A stretch of DNA of 39,499 nucleotides from a virus. The translations under genes were made by a program, and so were the position numbers. Below are positions 1 to 8,049 of this stretch, in pieces. The notes beneath the pieces were generated by a model. The model was not told where the DNA came from, did not search any database, and saw nothing but the letters and a program-made list of their open reading frames with translations. The stretch lies in IMG/VR virus record IMGVR_UViG_3300044622_001278, positions 1-39,499 of that record. One strand, written 5' to 3'. Every line of letters begins with the position of its first letter. The first letter of the stretch is position 1.

Positions 1-112
1 AAAACTTTCTTATTGAAGATATGGAATGTTTCAATTGTTTATAGTTATGATGAACTGATGGATTGTCTTCAAAATATAAAGAATATAAAACTGCAGTTTT
101 TAGGCCATCCAT
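1..112 (-). CDS. Partial small phage protein, C-terminus beyond the left edge
   Basis: An open frame begins at the ATG at 112-110 and runs off the left edge (37 codons visible, N-terminus MDGLKTAVLYSLYFEDNP). Its start overlaps the last 13 nt of the upstream oxygenase gene, which fits the tight coupling of this minus-strand operon. No family recognised; too short for a functional call. Confidence 0.5.
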   Translation of the reverse strand, partial: MDGLKTAVLYSLYFEDNPSVHHNYKQLKHSISSIRKF

Positions 113-666
113 TGAACTATCACATACCTTAATCCATCTGTAACTGGATGAACCTCGTGGTTATATACAAAGTTTGATGGGAATATAAGAAGTTGATTTT
201 TTTGAGCCTTAAATCTTAGGCCAAATCGTTTAAACTCTACATCCCCTCCTTCATATTCATCATTTAGGTAATAAGTCAAAGATATTCTTCTTGTAAAAAA
301 TGGATGATCGTCTATATGGTCATGGAACTTTTGTTCTTTACCATACCTCAAAAGTTGTGGGTGTTCAAATTTTTCTATTTTTGCTGCATAATAAGCAAGG
401 TATTGATCAAGACATGGTCTAAGTTCTTTGTGAAATTCTTTAGAAAAGTCTGCAAGTAATCCAGTTGCATCATTCATGTGATGTGGTAGCATTATCAGAT
501 CTGTATCTCTTGCTTTATAATTTGTACCAGATTTATTTTCATCCTGATTAACTAAGACTTCTGCTGCTTGCCAAGACATGCCCTGATCTTCTATTTTATT
601 AATATACTCCATAGAGTTTTGAAATATATTATCAAAAACAACAATTCCTGGTGCTAATTCTTTCAT
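100..666 (-). CDS. 2-oxoglutarate/Fe(II) oxygenase, prolyl 4-hydroxylase-like
   Basis: A 188-aa protein with the facial triad and co-substrate arginine of Fe(II)/2OG dioxygenases: H117-I-D119, H170 in an NHEVHPV context and R180 in GLRY, in the usual double-stranded beta-helix order. The ATG at 666 was chosen because it lies 2 nt after the stop of the upstream gene with an AGGAAAG ribosome site; an upstream in-frame ATG would overlap that gene. Family knowledge: P4H-like phage enzymes hydroxylate proline or other residues with O2 and 2-oxoglutarate. Context: it lies in the tail-fibre operon, 0.6 kb downstream of a proline-repeat protein and within 7 kb of two Gly-X-Y proteins, so these are possible substrates (inference). 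Confidence 0.85.
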   Translation of the reverse strand: MKELAPGIVVFDNIFQNSMEYINKIEDQGMSWQAAEVLVNQDENKSGTNYKARDTDLIMLPHHMNDATGLLADFSKEFHKELRPCLDQYLAYYAAKIEKFEHPQLLRYGKEQKFHDHIDDHPFFTRRISLTYYLNDEYEGGDVEFKRFGLRFKAQKNQLLIFPSNFVYNHEVHPVTDGLRYVIVQWMA

Positions 667-668
667 AC

Positions 669-899
669 TTACCACTTTCCTAATGGGCACGTGGCCCCTT
701 CTAGTTTTACTTTAAGGTTCATTAAACATCCACACTTCTTGCATTGCTTTGTAGCATTGATTAGTTCTGGACACAATAAGCATATATTATATCTAGAGTA
801 TGCGACCTCATCTGTTGCCCTTGGTGCTTGAGGATTTAATAAATCCCAAGGCCTTGTTGATCCTAAATTTTGCTTATATCTCTCCCATGGAGTTGTCAT
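669..899 (-). CDS. Small zinc-ribbon protein ending in CPLGKW
   Basis: A 76-aa protein with C-x2-C, C-x2-C-x-C and a terminal C-P-L-G-K-W, so a likely single zinc ribbon with an N-terminal tail (MTTPWERYKQN). The same C-terminal module occurs at 10391-10591 (shared CKKCGC and CPLGKW), so these are paralogues. Such ribbons are common beside oxygenase and fibre genes in aquatic phages. The stop is 2 nt before the oxygenase start, so the two are probably translationally coupled. Function unknown. Confidence 0.75.
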   Translation of the reverse strand: MTTPWERYKQNLGSTRPWDLLNPQAPRATDEVAYSRYNICLLCPELINATKQCKKCGCLMNLKVKLEGATCPLGKW

Positions 900-901
900 T
901 T

Positions 902-1267
902 TTATTCTTTCTTAGTTCTTATAGAATGACCAAAATGTAACTTTGGATTGCTTGCAAGCATTGATCCAAGTTGTGATGTAGTTGTTAACTGATTTATTTC
1001 ATTATTATTAATATCAATAAACTTAATAATTGAACAATCATCATTTACGCATTCTATTTTAGATGAATTCTGTAATATTTCTATAAACCAGGAATGCGTA
1101 GAAAACTGTTTAGCAGCCTCAATTTTTCCATCATCATTATAAATGCAAACAATTGTTCCAGGAACGTGATACTCATCACCAACATTTAATTTTTCAGTTA
1201 GCAATGCCTCGTCTTCATCATTAAAAAATATATCATTATCAGTTAACATAGTAATCCATTCTATCAT
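902..1267 (-). CDS. Hypothetical protein, acidic, 121 aa
   Basis: Open frame between the PPVT-repeat protein and the zinc-ribbon gene, in the same operon. It contains HVPGTIVCIY and HSWFIEIL segments and ends in a basic TKKE tail. No family recognised. The start is uncertain: the ATG at 1267 or an internal one seven codons later (MLTDNDIFF), neither with a strong ribosome site. Confidence 0.65.
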   Translation of the reverse strand: MIEWITMLTDNDIFFNDEDEALLTEKLNVGDEYHVPGTIVCIYNDDGKIEAAKQFSTHSWFIEILQNSSKIECVNDDCSIIKFIDINNNEINQLTTTSQLGSMLASNPKLHFGHSIRTKKE

Positions 1268-1294
1268 TAAACTTAAAGTTTTGCAAGTTATATT

Positions 1295-2764
1295 TTATAA
1301 ACATCCGCAACCTGATGATGGGCTTGTACTTGGACCACCGCATAGTCCAGATCCATATCCTCCATCACAAACAGCATTTGCTGTATCAGCAGCCTCTGCT
1401 GCGCTGCTAAATGAATAAGATTGGCATCCACCTAAGTTACCACAGCAGCACCAATAATATGTTTGAGTACTTGATGGTGTTACAGGTGGAGTAACTGGTG
1501 GAGTCACAGGTGGAGTAACAGGTGGCGTTACTGGTGGAGTCACAGGTGGAGTAACAGGTGGAGTCACAGGTGGAGTAACAGGTGGAGTCACAGGTGGAGT
1601 AACAGGTGGCGTTACTGGTGGAGTAACAGGTGGCGTTACTGGTGGAGTAACAGGTGGCGTTACTGGTGGTGTAACAGGTGCTGGTGTACAACTTGGTGTT
1701 CCTGCTGCTGCAGAAGAACCACAAACAAAGCCGCTTGGAAGATATCCATAAGCATTTTCTAGTCCATTTGATAAGTCGTTACATGATTGATTATATGGGC
1801 CGAAAGGTCCTTGTGGTGAATTCGTAGTTGAACAGAATCCGTAGTAATTAGTGTATGTGTTTGGTGGAGTAACAGGTGGAGTCACGGGTGGGGTTACTGG
1901 TGGTGTCACAGGTGGAGTAACAGGTGGATTTGCTCCAGTACAAGAAGTTATAACGTTAGTAGAAACTCCTCCGTTTAATGTTGCGCTTATAGAGAAACAG
2001 AATGATTCAGCATTTGACTCTGCTTGAGTAGCATTTGATGCTGTGGTTGTTCCAATAGTGTTATCGTCGCAACAGAAATAATATGTTTGCGTTACTGGTG
2101 TTACAGGTGGAGTCACAGGTGGAGTAACAGGTGGCGTTACTGGTGGAGTAACAGGTGCTAGAGTACAGTCTGGAATTCCACTTGCTGGTGTAGTTCCACA
2201 GGCCCAACCAATTGGTGGATATCCGTATGCGTTTTCCCAAGTTTCAAGAATTGATGAGCATGGGCCATACACTGTTGACTGTGTTATTGGTTCTAGTGTT
2301 CCTTGATCACACCATCCATAGTAGTAAGTGGTGACTGGCGTTACTGGTGGAGTAACTGGAGGCGTCACAGGTGGAGTCACAGGTGGAGTCACAGGTGGTG
2401 TGACAGGTGGTGTGACAGGTGGTGTGACAGGTGGAGTAACAGGTGGAGTAACAGGTGGCGTTACTGGTGGAGTAACAGGTGGAGTCACAGGTGGAGTAAC
2501 AGGTGGCGTTACTGGTGGAGTAACATAATTATAATATTCAAAATCTAAAGTTGCTTCATATTCACGAAGTTCGTTTGTATCAGATCTTTTTTTTGCTTTT
2601 CCATTGTTAGAAGAATTTGCACCTGTTGTTGTTGAAGATTCTGATCCTAATTTAAAGCCTGCCTCTGTAATAGCATTCCTTGCATCATTTAAAGTTAGTC
2701 CCTCAATATCAGGAACTTTTCCCATTCCTTTTGAAGATGCCCATTTGCCAAGGAATCCAAGCAT
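1295..2764 (-). CDS. PASTA + (PVTP)n + cysteine-module repeat protein, putative tail fibre/adhesin
   Basis: A 489-aa modular protein. Residues about 17-40 (VPDIEGLTLNDARNAITEAG) look like a PASTA domain, which binds peptidoglycan or muropeptides. A linker follows, then four cysteine-rich modules separated by blocks of the four-residue repeat PVTP: repeats (about 15), A1, repeats (4-5), B1, repeats (4-5), A2, repeats (about 17), B2. A modules share YYGxC, GP, ENAYGYxPxG, CG and PxCTxAP; B modules share TQTYYxCC. The order A-B-A-B suggests duplication of an A-B pair. No signal peptide. As a late operon gene with fibre proteins it is probably virion-associated and cell-wall binding (inference). 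The proline stalk is a natural substrate candidate for the P4H-like enzyme at 100-666. Confidence 0.8.
   Translation of the reverse strand: MLGFLGKWASSKGMGKVPDIEGLTLNDARNAITEAGFKLGSESSTTTGANSSNNGKAKKRSDTNELREYEATLDFEYYNYVTPPVTPPVTPPVTPPVTPPVTPPVTPPVTPPVTPPVTPPVTPPVTPPVTPPVTPPVTPPVTPVTTYYYGWCDQGTLEPITQSTVYGPCSSILETWENAYGYPPIGWACGTTPASGIPDCTLAPVTPPVTPPVTPPVTPPVTPVTQTYYFCCDDNTIGTTTASNATQAESNAESFCFSISATLNGGVSTNVITSCTGANPPVTPPVTPPVTPPVTPPVTPPNTYTNYYGFCSTTNSPQGPFGPYNQSCNDLSNGLENAYGYLPSGFVCGSSAAAGTPSCTPAPVTPPVTPPVTPPVTPPVTPPVTPPVTPPVTPPVTPPVTPPVTPPVTPPVTPPVTPPVTPPVTPPVTPSSTQTYYWCCCGNLGGCQSYSFSSAAEAADTANAVCDGGYGSGLCGGPSTSPSSGCGCL
1471..1680 (-). repeat. 12-bp tandem repeat encoding PVTP, block IV (longest)
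   Basis: About 17 tandem copies of a 12-bp unit (plus strand GGTGGAGTAACA with synonymous variants such as GGCGTTACT). The unit keeps frame. Third-position variation among units shows that the block is old enough to have diverged or been shuffled. Slippage or recombination would change stalk length in 4-aa steps. Confidence 0.9.
1861..1928 (-). repeat. 12-bp tandem repeat encoding PVTP, block III
   Basis: Short block (4-5 units) of the same 12-bp repeat, between cysteine modules B1 and A2 of the fibre-like protein. Confidence 0.8.
2092..2157 (-). repeat. 12-bp tandem repeat encoding PVTP, block II
   Basis: Short block (4-5 units) of the same 12-bp repeat, between cysteine modules A1 and B1. 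Confidence 0.8.
2332..2525 (-). repeat. 12-bp tandem repeat encoding PVTP, block I
   Basis: About 15 units of the 12-bp repeat following the PASTA-linker region. The opposite strand is also open and reads a GGVT repeat, a by-product of the repeat composition. Confidence 0.85.
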
Positions 2765-2771
2765 CTGGTAC

Positions 2772-3401
2772 CTACGCTGTCAAATCGCCAATAAGGACCC
2801 AGGTATCTGTACCAGTTTTGATAAGAGTTGCACCAGAATACCTCGCAGCAATTTTCTTGTTAGAATTTTTACTATTAATCGTTACACCAACAGCACCAGC
2901 AAACGTAACATTACCAGTATTTAGTCTTACTACGTCTAATCTCTGTCCATTTGCAAACGGTACAGAAGAGTTAAGCGGAACAGTTACAGTTCTATCAATT
3001 GTAGAATCAATTAAAATTGTTTGTCCTGCATCTGCAAGACCTAAAGTATAATCAGCAGTTTTTGTATTAAGAGTTGCTGTATCTAACATTCCTACCCATG
3101 ATGTACCGTTATAAATTTGAACTTGATTTATATCAGTGCCACCATTTGTTTGCTCAACAAAACATACTGTTCCCTTAATTGGAGATAGAATTACCATATC
3201 TCTTGCCATTGGGTTTTGAAATCTATTTACTCCACCCTTAGCACGGATAACATCATTTACGGTTACTATTGATCCAAAAGTGTGTGCGGCATTCCATGTG
3301 TATGCAACATTTGTGTTAGCAGTTCCAGCAACGGCATACCAAGTGTCTGATACTTGATCATACATGTATGCTACTTTACTGGTTGAACTAACTGTTGACA
3401 T
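2772..3401 (-). CDS. Putative tail-fibre/minor structural protein, 209 aa
   Basis: Beta-rich sequence typical of phage fibre accessory proteins. It opens with STSKVAYMYDQVSDTWYAVAG, contains QIYNGTSWVGM and ends in ATLIKTGTDTWVLIGDLTA. The WxxxxG-type repeats resemble those in neck-whisker and tail-fibre proteins. It overlaps the next gene by 1 nt and ends 7 nt before the PPVT protein. Assigned from operon context, not from a firm domain hit. Confidence 0.7.
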   Translation of the reverse strand: MSTVSSTSKVAYMYDQVSDTWYAVAGTANTNVAYTWNAAHTFGSIVTVNDVIRAKGGVNRFQNPMARDMVILSPIKGTVCFVEQTNGGTDINQVQIYNGTSWVGMLDTATLNTKTADYTLGLADAGQTILIDSTIDRTVTVPLNSSVPFANGQRLDVVRLNTGNVTFAGAVGVTINSKNSNKKIAARYSGATLIKTGTDTWVLIGDLTA

Positions 3402-3586
3402 TAATTATTTTCCTCCGATAAATTTATTTCTGGAAAGAATACTCCACCATCAATACCATTATTATAATCCCAACCATTTGTATATTCAATATACTTGCCA
3501 GGTTTAGCAGCAACTACTTCATCTTCTACGCCAACAATAATGTTGACTACTTTGTTATCTTCAATAACTGCAAATAATTTATCCAT
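3401..3586 (-). CDS. Small protein in tail-fibre operon, 61 aa
   Basis: Starts MDKLFAVIEDNKVVNIIVG, a form seen in small phage proteins that begin with a 'MKxxAVIEDNxVxN' strand, sometimes fused to fibre or assembly proteins. A good ribosome site (GGAGATAAC) precedes it and it abuts the next gene by 1 nt. Possibly a fibre-assembly or accessory subunit; function unknown. Confidence 0.7.
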   Translation of the reverse strand: MDKLFAVIEDNKVVNIIVGVEDEVVAAKPGKYIEYTNGWDYNNGIDGGVFFPEINLSEENN

Positions 3587-3595
3587 TGTTATCTC

Positions 3596-4120
3596 CTATA
3601 CCCAGTATTCAACGTCAATACGACCTGAACCACCGTTGCCCCCTGGGCGACCAGAATCTCCACCGCTTCCACCAGCGCCACCTGCTCCAATTGAATAAGA
3701 AATTGATGCACCTGGTGTTACTGAAAGAGTACTGCTAACAATTACTCCGTTTATTCCGAACTGAGCATTTGTTCCGCCAACACCAGTGCCACCTGCTCCA
3801 CTTCCGCCAAGACCTGAACTACTAGGAGCGTTTACTCCAGTCTGCGCTGTATTTCCAGTGTTTCCATAAAATCGAACTCCACCAGTTCCTCCAGGCGCTG
3901 AAGTTGCGCCAGTAAAAGTAGTAGTTCCTCCATCACTTCCATAACTTGGATTTGTACCGCCACTAGTGCTGCACCCACCACCTCCACCGCCACCGCCAAC
4001 AAGAGTTACATTAAGATATGTAACTCCTGCAGGGACGGTGTAAGAAGTACCAGAGGTAAGTGTTGTGCGATACATAGTTTTGCTACCTGCTGCTGGAGCA
4101 GGAAATACTGAGTAACCCAT
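3596..4120 (-). CDS. Glycine-rich tail-fibre protein
   Basis: A 174-aa protein. After an N-terminal strand region (TSYTVPAGVTYLNVTLVG) come long glycine-rich stretches (VGGGGGGGGC, then GGSGAGGTGVGG, then GAGGAGGSGG) before the end GRIDVEYWV. This matches the glycine-rich domain of phage receptor-binding tips, in which polyglycine-II-like packing forms the tip. Probable receptor-binding protein. Sits 1 nt from the next gene. Confidence 0.75.
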   Translation of the reverse strand: MGYSVFPAPAAGSKTMYRTTLTSGTSYTVPAGVTYLNVTLVGGGGGGGGCSTSGGTNPSYGSDGGTTTFTGATSAPGGTGGVRFYGNTGNTAQTGVNAPSSSGLGGSGAGGTGVGGTNAQFGINGVIVSSTLSVTPGASISYSIGAGGAGGSGGDSGRPGGNGGSGRIDVEYWV

Positions 4121-4422
4121 TAGATAACTTCAACTCCGCTTATATGAAATTTAACAGTAGTAGCAGATGCAGATCCAGAGATGGTGTCTGCTGCTTCTAA
4201 TATCTGCTTAATTTCAAAAGTTGCTATTGATTTTGCTGCAAGGGTTGCGCCAGAGATTAACTCTGTTCCATTTAAGTTAATTGAAAATGTAGTAGATACG
4301 GTATCTGTATTAGTAACACATATATCAGTAACAATTCCAGTCTTTCCAGAACCAACAGTATAAAGTGTTGCATTAGTTAATGCTGCTGCTCCACGATACA
4401 TTAATTTTGGTGTAGTCGCCAT
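4120..4422 (-). CDS. Small beta-sandwich structural protein, 100 aa
   Basis: Reads PKLMYRGAAALTNATLYTV, then DICVTNTDTVSTTFSINLNG and ends KFHISGVEVI. This alternating-strand pattern is common in small phage tail or decoration proteins that sit beside fibre genes. A ribosome site (TAGGAGG) precedes the ATG. Role inferred from context. Confidence 0.65.
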   Translation of the reverse strand: MATTPKLMYRGAAALTNATLYTVGSGKTGIVTDICVTNTDTVSTTFSINLNGTELISGATLAAKSIATFEIKQILEAADTISGSASATTVKFHISGVEVI

Positions 4423-4430
4423 ATTTCCTC

Positions 4431-5072
4431 CTAGTACGCACCCATTACGGATGAAATTATAATAGACTCAGTGTCTACCTGTTGCCATTTGACACCAAGT
4501 GGGCTTGAGTTGTCTGCAGTTAATACTGTTCCATTTGCACCTACAGTCAAATTATCAATATTTGCTGCAGAACTGCCAATAAGTATATCACCTTTTGCCT
4601 GAATAATGTTCTTAAGATCGTTAACCCTTACCCATTCATCATCTATTTGATTGTAGACATATAGGTCTAATGCTTCTGAATCTTTGTCTACCCAAAGAAC
4701 TCCATCAACGATGTCTGTAGTTGGAGCCTCATTTGTATAAAAAGCAGAAGCATATAAGGTTTCAACTGCTCCACCATTTGAATCTGATGCCATGGCAATA
4801 TAGCCGTCTGTTTGTCCTGTTAATGCTGTTATTTGTGCTAAGGTTAAATAATCGGATCCAATACCTTGATCTTCTAAAAATGTAACATCATCTCTTAGGT
4901 TTTGTAGATGTTTTGCTAATGATGGATTTGGTAATTGTGTTGGGTCCGTACTTGTAGTGTCATATGTATAACTACCATATAAAAATGCTTTTAGGGCTGC
5001 CTGAATATCAGCAGCGTCGTCATATCCAGGCTGCTTTGTATTATATAAACCACCAATATTTTCTACTGCCAC
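4431..5072 (-). CDS. Putative tail-fibre protein, 213 aa
   Basis: Contains LTLAQITALTGQTDGYIAM and VLWVDKDSEALDLYVYNQIDDEWV, both typical of fibre or neck-protein segments. The end resembles fibre proteins with a VLTADNSSPLGVKWQ segment. Part of the continuous minus-strand fibre operon. Confidence 0.7.
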   Translation of the reverse strand: MAVENIGGLYNTKQPGYDDAADIQAALKAFLYGSYTYDTTSTDPTQLPNPSLAKHLQNLRDDVTFLEDQGIGSDYLTLAQITALTGQTDGYIAMASDSNGGAVETLYASAFYTNEAPTTDIVDGVLWVDKDSEALDLYVYNQIDDEWVRVNDLKNIIQAKGDILIGSSAANIDNLTVGANGTVLTADNSSPLGVKWQQVDTESIIISSVMGAY

Positions 5073-5089
5073 TTACATCACCCCTTTGA

Positions 5090-5662
5090 TTATACCACCG
5101 AAATATGAAGGTTGGCTGTTCTAGATCCTACTACATCTATCCAGTCAGTACCGTCAAATTCCTTGGCATAAAATGTTATTTTTAAATTGTCTATTCCGCT
5201 AACAGAAACTACCTCTGTTTTAATAGAAGACACTATAGGCATCTCTTCTGATGTTGCAAATGTTGTCTGAATACTAAAGTTTGCAGCGGTAGTGCTACCA
5301 ATATATGCTGGATCTACGATTGCAGATATTGGAATATAGCAATAGTTTGCGGTACTAAAATTAATACTTTGATTTACTACATATGTATTAGGAATTAATT
5401 TTGTAAGAGTCTGCCACTGTGTTGTACCTAAAACTTCTACATACTGATATATCATTAGGTATTCGTCATCAGTTGTTAATAAGTTTATATATAAATCAAA
5501 TATTCTTGGATCTTGTCCAATATCAATTAAATCTGGTTTTCCATTACCTACAAAAACTAAACTTCCTCTATCACCTTTTAAGCCAAAGTCAACTTCGACA
5601 TTAATTGATTCTGGGCCGCCCAAAACAACTAAGTCATCATTTGCTAATAAAACTTCAGCCAT
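5090..5662 (-). CDS. Putative tail/baseplate-associated protein, 190 aa
   Basis: Begins MAEVLLANDDLVVLGGPESI, followed by beta-rich segments. It overlaps the upstream gene by 1 nt. Similar length and placement to fibre-attachment proteins, but no specific motif is recognised. Confidence 0.65.
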   Translation of the reverse strand: MAEVLLANDDLVVLGGPESINVEVDFGLKGDRGSLVFVGNGKPDLIDIGQDPRIFDLYINLLTTDDEYLMIYQYVEVLGTTQWQTLTKLIPNTYVVNQSINFSTANYCYIPISAIVDPAYIGSTTAANFSIQTTFATSEEMPIVSSIKTEVVSVSGIDNLKITFYAKEFDGTDWIDVVGSRTANLHISVV

Positions 5663-6093
5663 TACGGAGTAACCTGTCCTGTTACAGAAATTGTTCCTGT
5701 CAGCAATGTATGTACTATTGGATATGTAAATGGGTTTCCATCTGATGTGTCGTTTGATGGACGAGTTACCTGAACGTCATAAACATAAGTTGTTCCAGGG
5801 GTTAAATATTGAGCATCATCTGGTCTAATAGCACAACCGACAAATGTTTTTGTCGAATCAATCCATGCTGCACACTTATGCCAGGATGTTGATCCTCTTG
5901 ATGTGGCAAAAGTAAAAATTACATTGTCATATGGAACATTTGGGGTAAGTGGATCATTATCGTCATCATAAGATCCTCCGCCTGTATATGGTGTTAAGTC
6001 AAAAATGTCTCCGCTTGGAGTTTTTGGGTAAATACGAAATTCATAGGTATCACCCTTATAGTACGAAATATTATATGTTCCTGGAAATGCCAT
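5662..6093 (-). CDS. Fibre-associated beta-sandwich protein, 143 aa
   Basis: Contains YKGDTYEFRIYPKTPSG and a VYDVQVTRPSND segment, ending LTGTISVTGQVTP. The same layout ('R/KGDT..f...' then 'G.i.v..dvTP') occurs at 7642-8040, so the two are probably distant paralogues of a small phage structural fold. A ribosome site (AAGGAGG) precedes the start. Confidence 0.65.
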   Translation of the reverse strand: MAFPGTYNISYYKGDTYEFRIYPKTPSGDIFDLTPYTGGGSYDDDNDPLTPNVPYDNVIFTFATSRGSTSWHKCAAWIDSTKTFVGCAIRPDDAQYLTPGTTYVYDVQVTRPSNDTSDGNPFTYPIVHTLLTGTISVTGQVTP

Positions 6094-6109
6094 AGTTCCT
6101 CCTTGTAAA

Positions 6110-6829
6110 TTATATCACAGACACGTATATAGAATTCATCAATACTGAAGAATCATAGTCTGCCCTAATTTGAGGTACCGCTCCAGAACTCCACATGGCA
6201 CTGTCTTCTATAAAGAAATTTTGTGTAACATACATGTTATATACATATTGATATTTTAATGATGCCACAAATTGAGAAATTTCAGTAGTAGATTTAGGGA
6301 AAAAGGTTCTAATCCAAACCTCTGTATTATTACTATACGTTGTAAGTTCAAAATTATAAGTAACAAAAACTTGAGATCCTACATTTAATCCTTTAAAATT
6401 TAACTGTCTTGTGTTTTCATTCCATAGGCTTACAGAGTCTTTTGGTAAATATTTTTCATTGGTATTGGACCCTTTTGAATCTACCCAAACACTAACCCAT
6501 CCGTCTTCACCTTTATCTGCGCCAAGTCTAATTTCTTTTCTATTATTGTTAAAGTATGCTCCCCATCCAGCCTGTTGACCAGACGCAGATAGAGAACTTA
6601 GTCCATCTTTGCCAGGGGTACCTCTTTCGCCTTTAGATCCTTGTATGCCGTCTTTTCCAGCAGGTCCCTGAGGTCCAGGTACCCCTGCAGGTCCTTGAGG
6701 CCCCATAGGGCCAGGTACAGGAACATAATTAATTAATACATCAGTATTTGTTGTTTGAGTTTCTACAACTTGTGCAGCATAACTAGATTTTTTGTTTGTA
6801 GGAAAATCCATGGATTTAGAAACGGCCAT
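6110..6829 (-). CDS. Collagen-like tail-fibre protein
   Basis: A 239-aa protein with a Gly-X-Y segment at about residues 40-76 (triplets such as GPM-GPQ-GPA-GVP), then a beta-rich C-terminal head. Collagen-like triple-helical segments trimerise phage fibres. The Y position holds Pro or Ala in several triplets, so proline hydroxylation by the P4H-like enzyme at 100-666 is possible though unproven. The C-terminus (about residues 80-239) would be the receptor-binding or trimer head. Confidence 0.85.
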   Translation of the reverse strand: MAVSKSMDFPTNKKSSYAAQVVETQTTNTDVLINYVPVPGPMGPQGPAGVPGPQGPAGKDGIQGSKGERGTPGKDGLSSLSASGQQAGWGAYFNNNRKEIRLGADKGEDGWVSVWVDSKGSNTNEKYLPKDSVSLWNENTRQLNFKGLNVGSQVFVTYNFELTTYSNNTEVWIRTFFPKSTTEISQFVASLKYQYVYNMYVTQNFFIEDSAMWSSGAVPQIRADYDSSVLMNSIYVSVI

Positions 6830-6838
6830 GGCTTTTCT

Positions 6839-7642
6839 TTATAGGTCTCCGACTTTATTTACTGTAACAATAACTGACGGAATAGATGGGACTCCAACTG
6901 GTGTACCAGAGTCAGCAATGGCAGCAATAGAAACATTTGTGCTTGCTGTGTACCACATCAATTGAAAATCTTGAGGCAGAACATCACAATTTACAAAGAA
7001 ATTCCACGCAGCAACGTTGTAAGTATTATTATTAGCCATGTGAATAATTGTTGCTGTATCTGGAACATCTACATCGTTATGTCTCATCCAAACATAAATA
7101 TCTGCTGCAGATCCACCAGTTTTTTCTAATTGTAAACTAAATGCAATATTATAAATACCTAAAATATCCATTGTTATTCTTGAACCATCTACAATATTTA
7201 TCCCATTTGAAAAATCTGTAGAGTTTAAGGTTATAGCCTTAATTGATCCACCTGTTTGAATAGTTGTATCAAAAAATGATCCTAGTTTGGCTCCAGTTAA
7301 ACTTCCTGGCTCACCTTGAATTCCTTGAATACCTTGCTCACCTTGTGGTCCTTCTTCGCCCTTTGCTGCAACTAAATCCCAAAATAAACCTTCAGATGGA
7401 GTATCTCCAACATTGCCACCATTTGCATTTTTACGATACCATGTTTGGCCGTCATAAGTTACAACATCTCCAACTACGTAAGATGCTCCTGGATTGTATT
7501 CACCATTGTAATACCATGCAGCGTCTGCACCTGCTGGACCCTGTTGTCCTACTTCTCCCTGTGGACCTTGTGCACCAGTTGCACCTGTGTCGCCTTGTTG
7601 TCCTTCTGCGCCTGGCATAGGAACTATCTTAATAACTGCCAT
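6839..7642 (-). CDS. Collagen-like fibre protein with carbohydrate-binding-type insert
   Basis: A 267-aa protein with two Gly-X-Y segments (about residues 11-40 and 94-113) flanking a domain with AWYYNGEYNPGASYVVGDVV and YDGQTWY. That spacing is typical of small chitin-binding/CBM5-12-like modules in phage fibres. A C-terminal C1q/TNF-like beta-sandwich appears to follow (GIYNIAFSLQLEKTGG, IYVWMRHN). Probable glycan-binding receptor-recognition fibre. Confidence 0.85.
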   Translation of the reverse strand: MAVIKIVPMPGAEGQQGDTGATGAQGPQGEVGQQGPAGADAAWYYNGEYNPGASYVVGDVVTYDGQTWYRKNANGGNVGDTPSEGLFWDLVAAKGEEGPQGEQGIQGIQGEPGSLTGAKLGSFFDTTIQTGGSIKAITLNSTDFSNGINIVDGSRITMDILGIYNIAFSLQLEKTGGSAADIYVWMRHNDVDVPDTATIIHMANNNTYNVAAWNFFVNCDVLPQDFQLMWYTASTNVSIAAIADSGTPVGVPSIPSVIVTVNKVGDL

Positions 7643-8040
7643 TATAAACTTCCTCCTGGTGTAACATCACCTAACACATAAATAGTTCCAATAACTGGAG
7701 TCCAAATTGTATCTTCTATTTCATTAGCAATTGTTACCTGTAAATCAAATGGTAACTCTGCAACTGTTGCTGCATATTTTAATCCCCAGTTTTTTGTAAC
7801 TGAAGGATAGGCTGTAATGTCTACATAGCCATCTGCTGGTTCGCAATCAAGCGCATCCAAAATATCTCCAGATTGATCATATGCAGTTGCCCTGTATATC
7901 CATCCTTCAGTATCGTAATAAGTAACTTCATCGTCGTTATAAAATTCTACACGTAGTGTGGCTGTATCTCCACGTACAACTCTCCATTGAACGTTTACTG
8001 GATCAGCACCAAATTTTTCGGGAGCGCAGAAGTTTGCCAT
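7642..8040 (-). CDS. Small structural protein, first gene of the fibre run
   Basis: A 132-aa protein. Start set at the ATG at 8040 because a TATAAT box lies 9 nt upstream (8050-8055); a longer in-frame start would place the promoter inside the gene. It carries RVVRGDTATLRVEFYNDD and ends IGTIYVLGDVTPGG, a beta-sandwich pattern shared with 5662-6093. Overlaps the collagen-like gene by 1 nt. No Shine-Dalgarno is visible, so a leader of about 3 nt is likely. Confidence 0.7.
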   Translation of the reverse strand: MANFCAPEKFGADPVNVQWRVVRGDTATLRVEFYNDDEVTYYDTEGWIYRATAYDQSGDILDALDCEPADGYVDITAYPSVTKNWGLKYAATVAELPFDLQVTIANEIEDTIWTPVIGTIYVLGDVTPGGSL

Positions 8041-8049
8041 AATACAAAG

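Noticed and set aside
1471-2525. Tandem 12-bp repeats considered as a CRISPR-like or noncoding satellite array
   Set aside because: Units are contiguous without spacers, keep frame with the gene and alternate synonymously, so they are coding repeats.
2328-2528. Plus-strand open frames through the PVTP repeats (a GGVT repeat and a WS-rich frame)
   Set aside because: They are mirror frames of a 12-bp repeat whose length is a multiple of 3; no ribosome site or gene-like ends, and they lie opposite a long well-supported gene.
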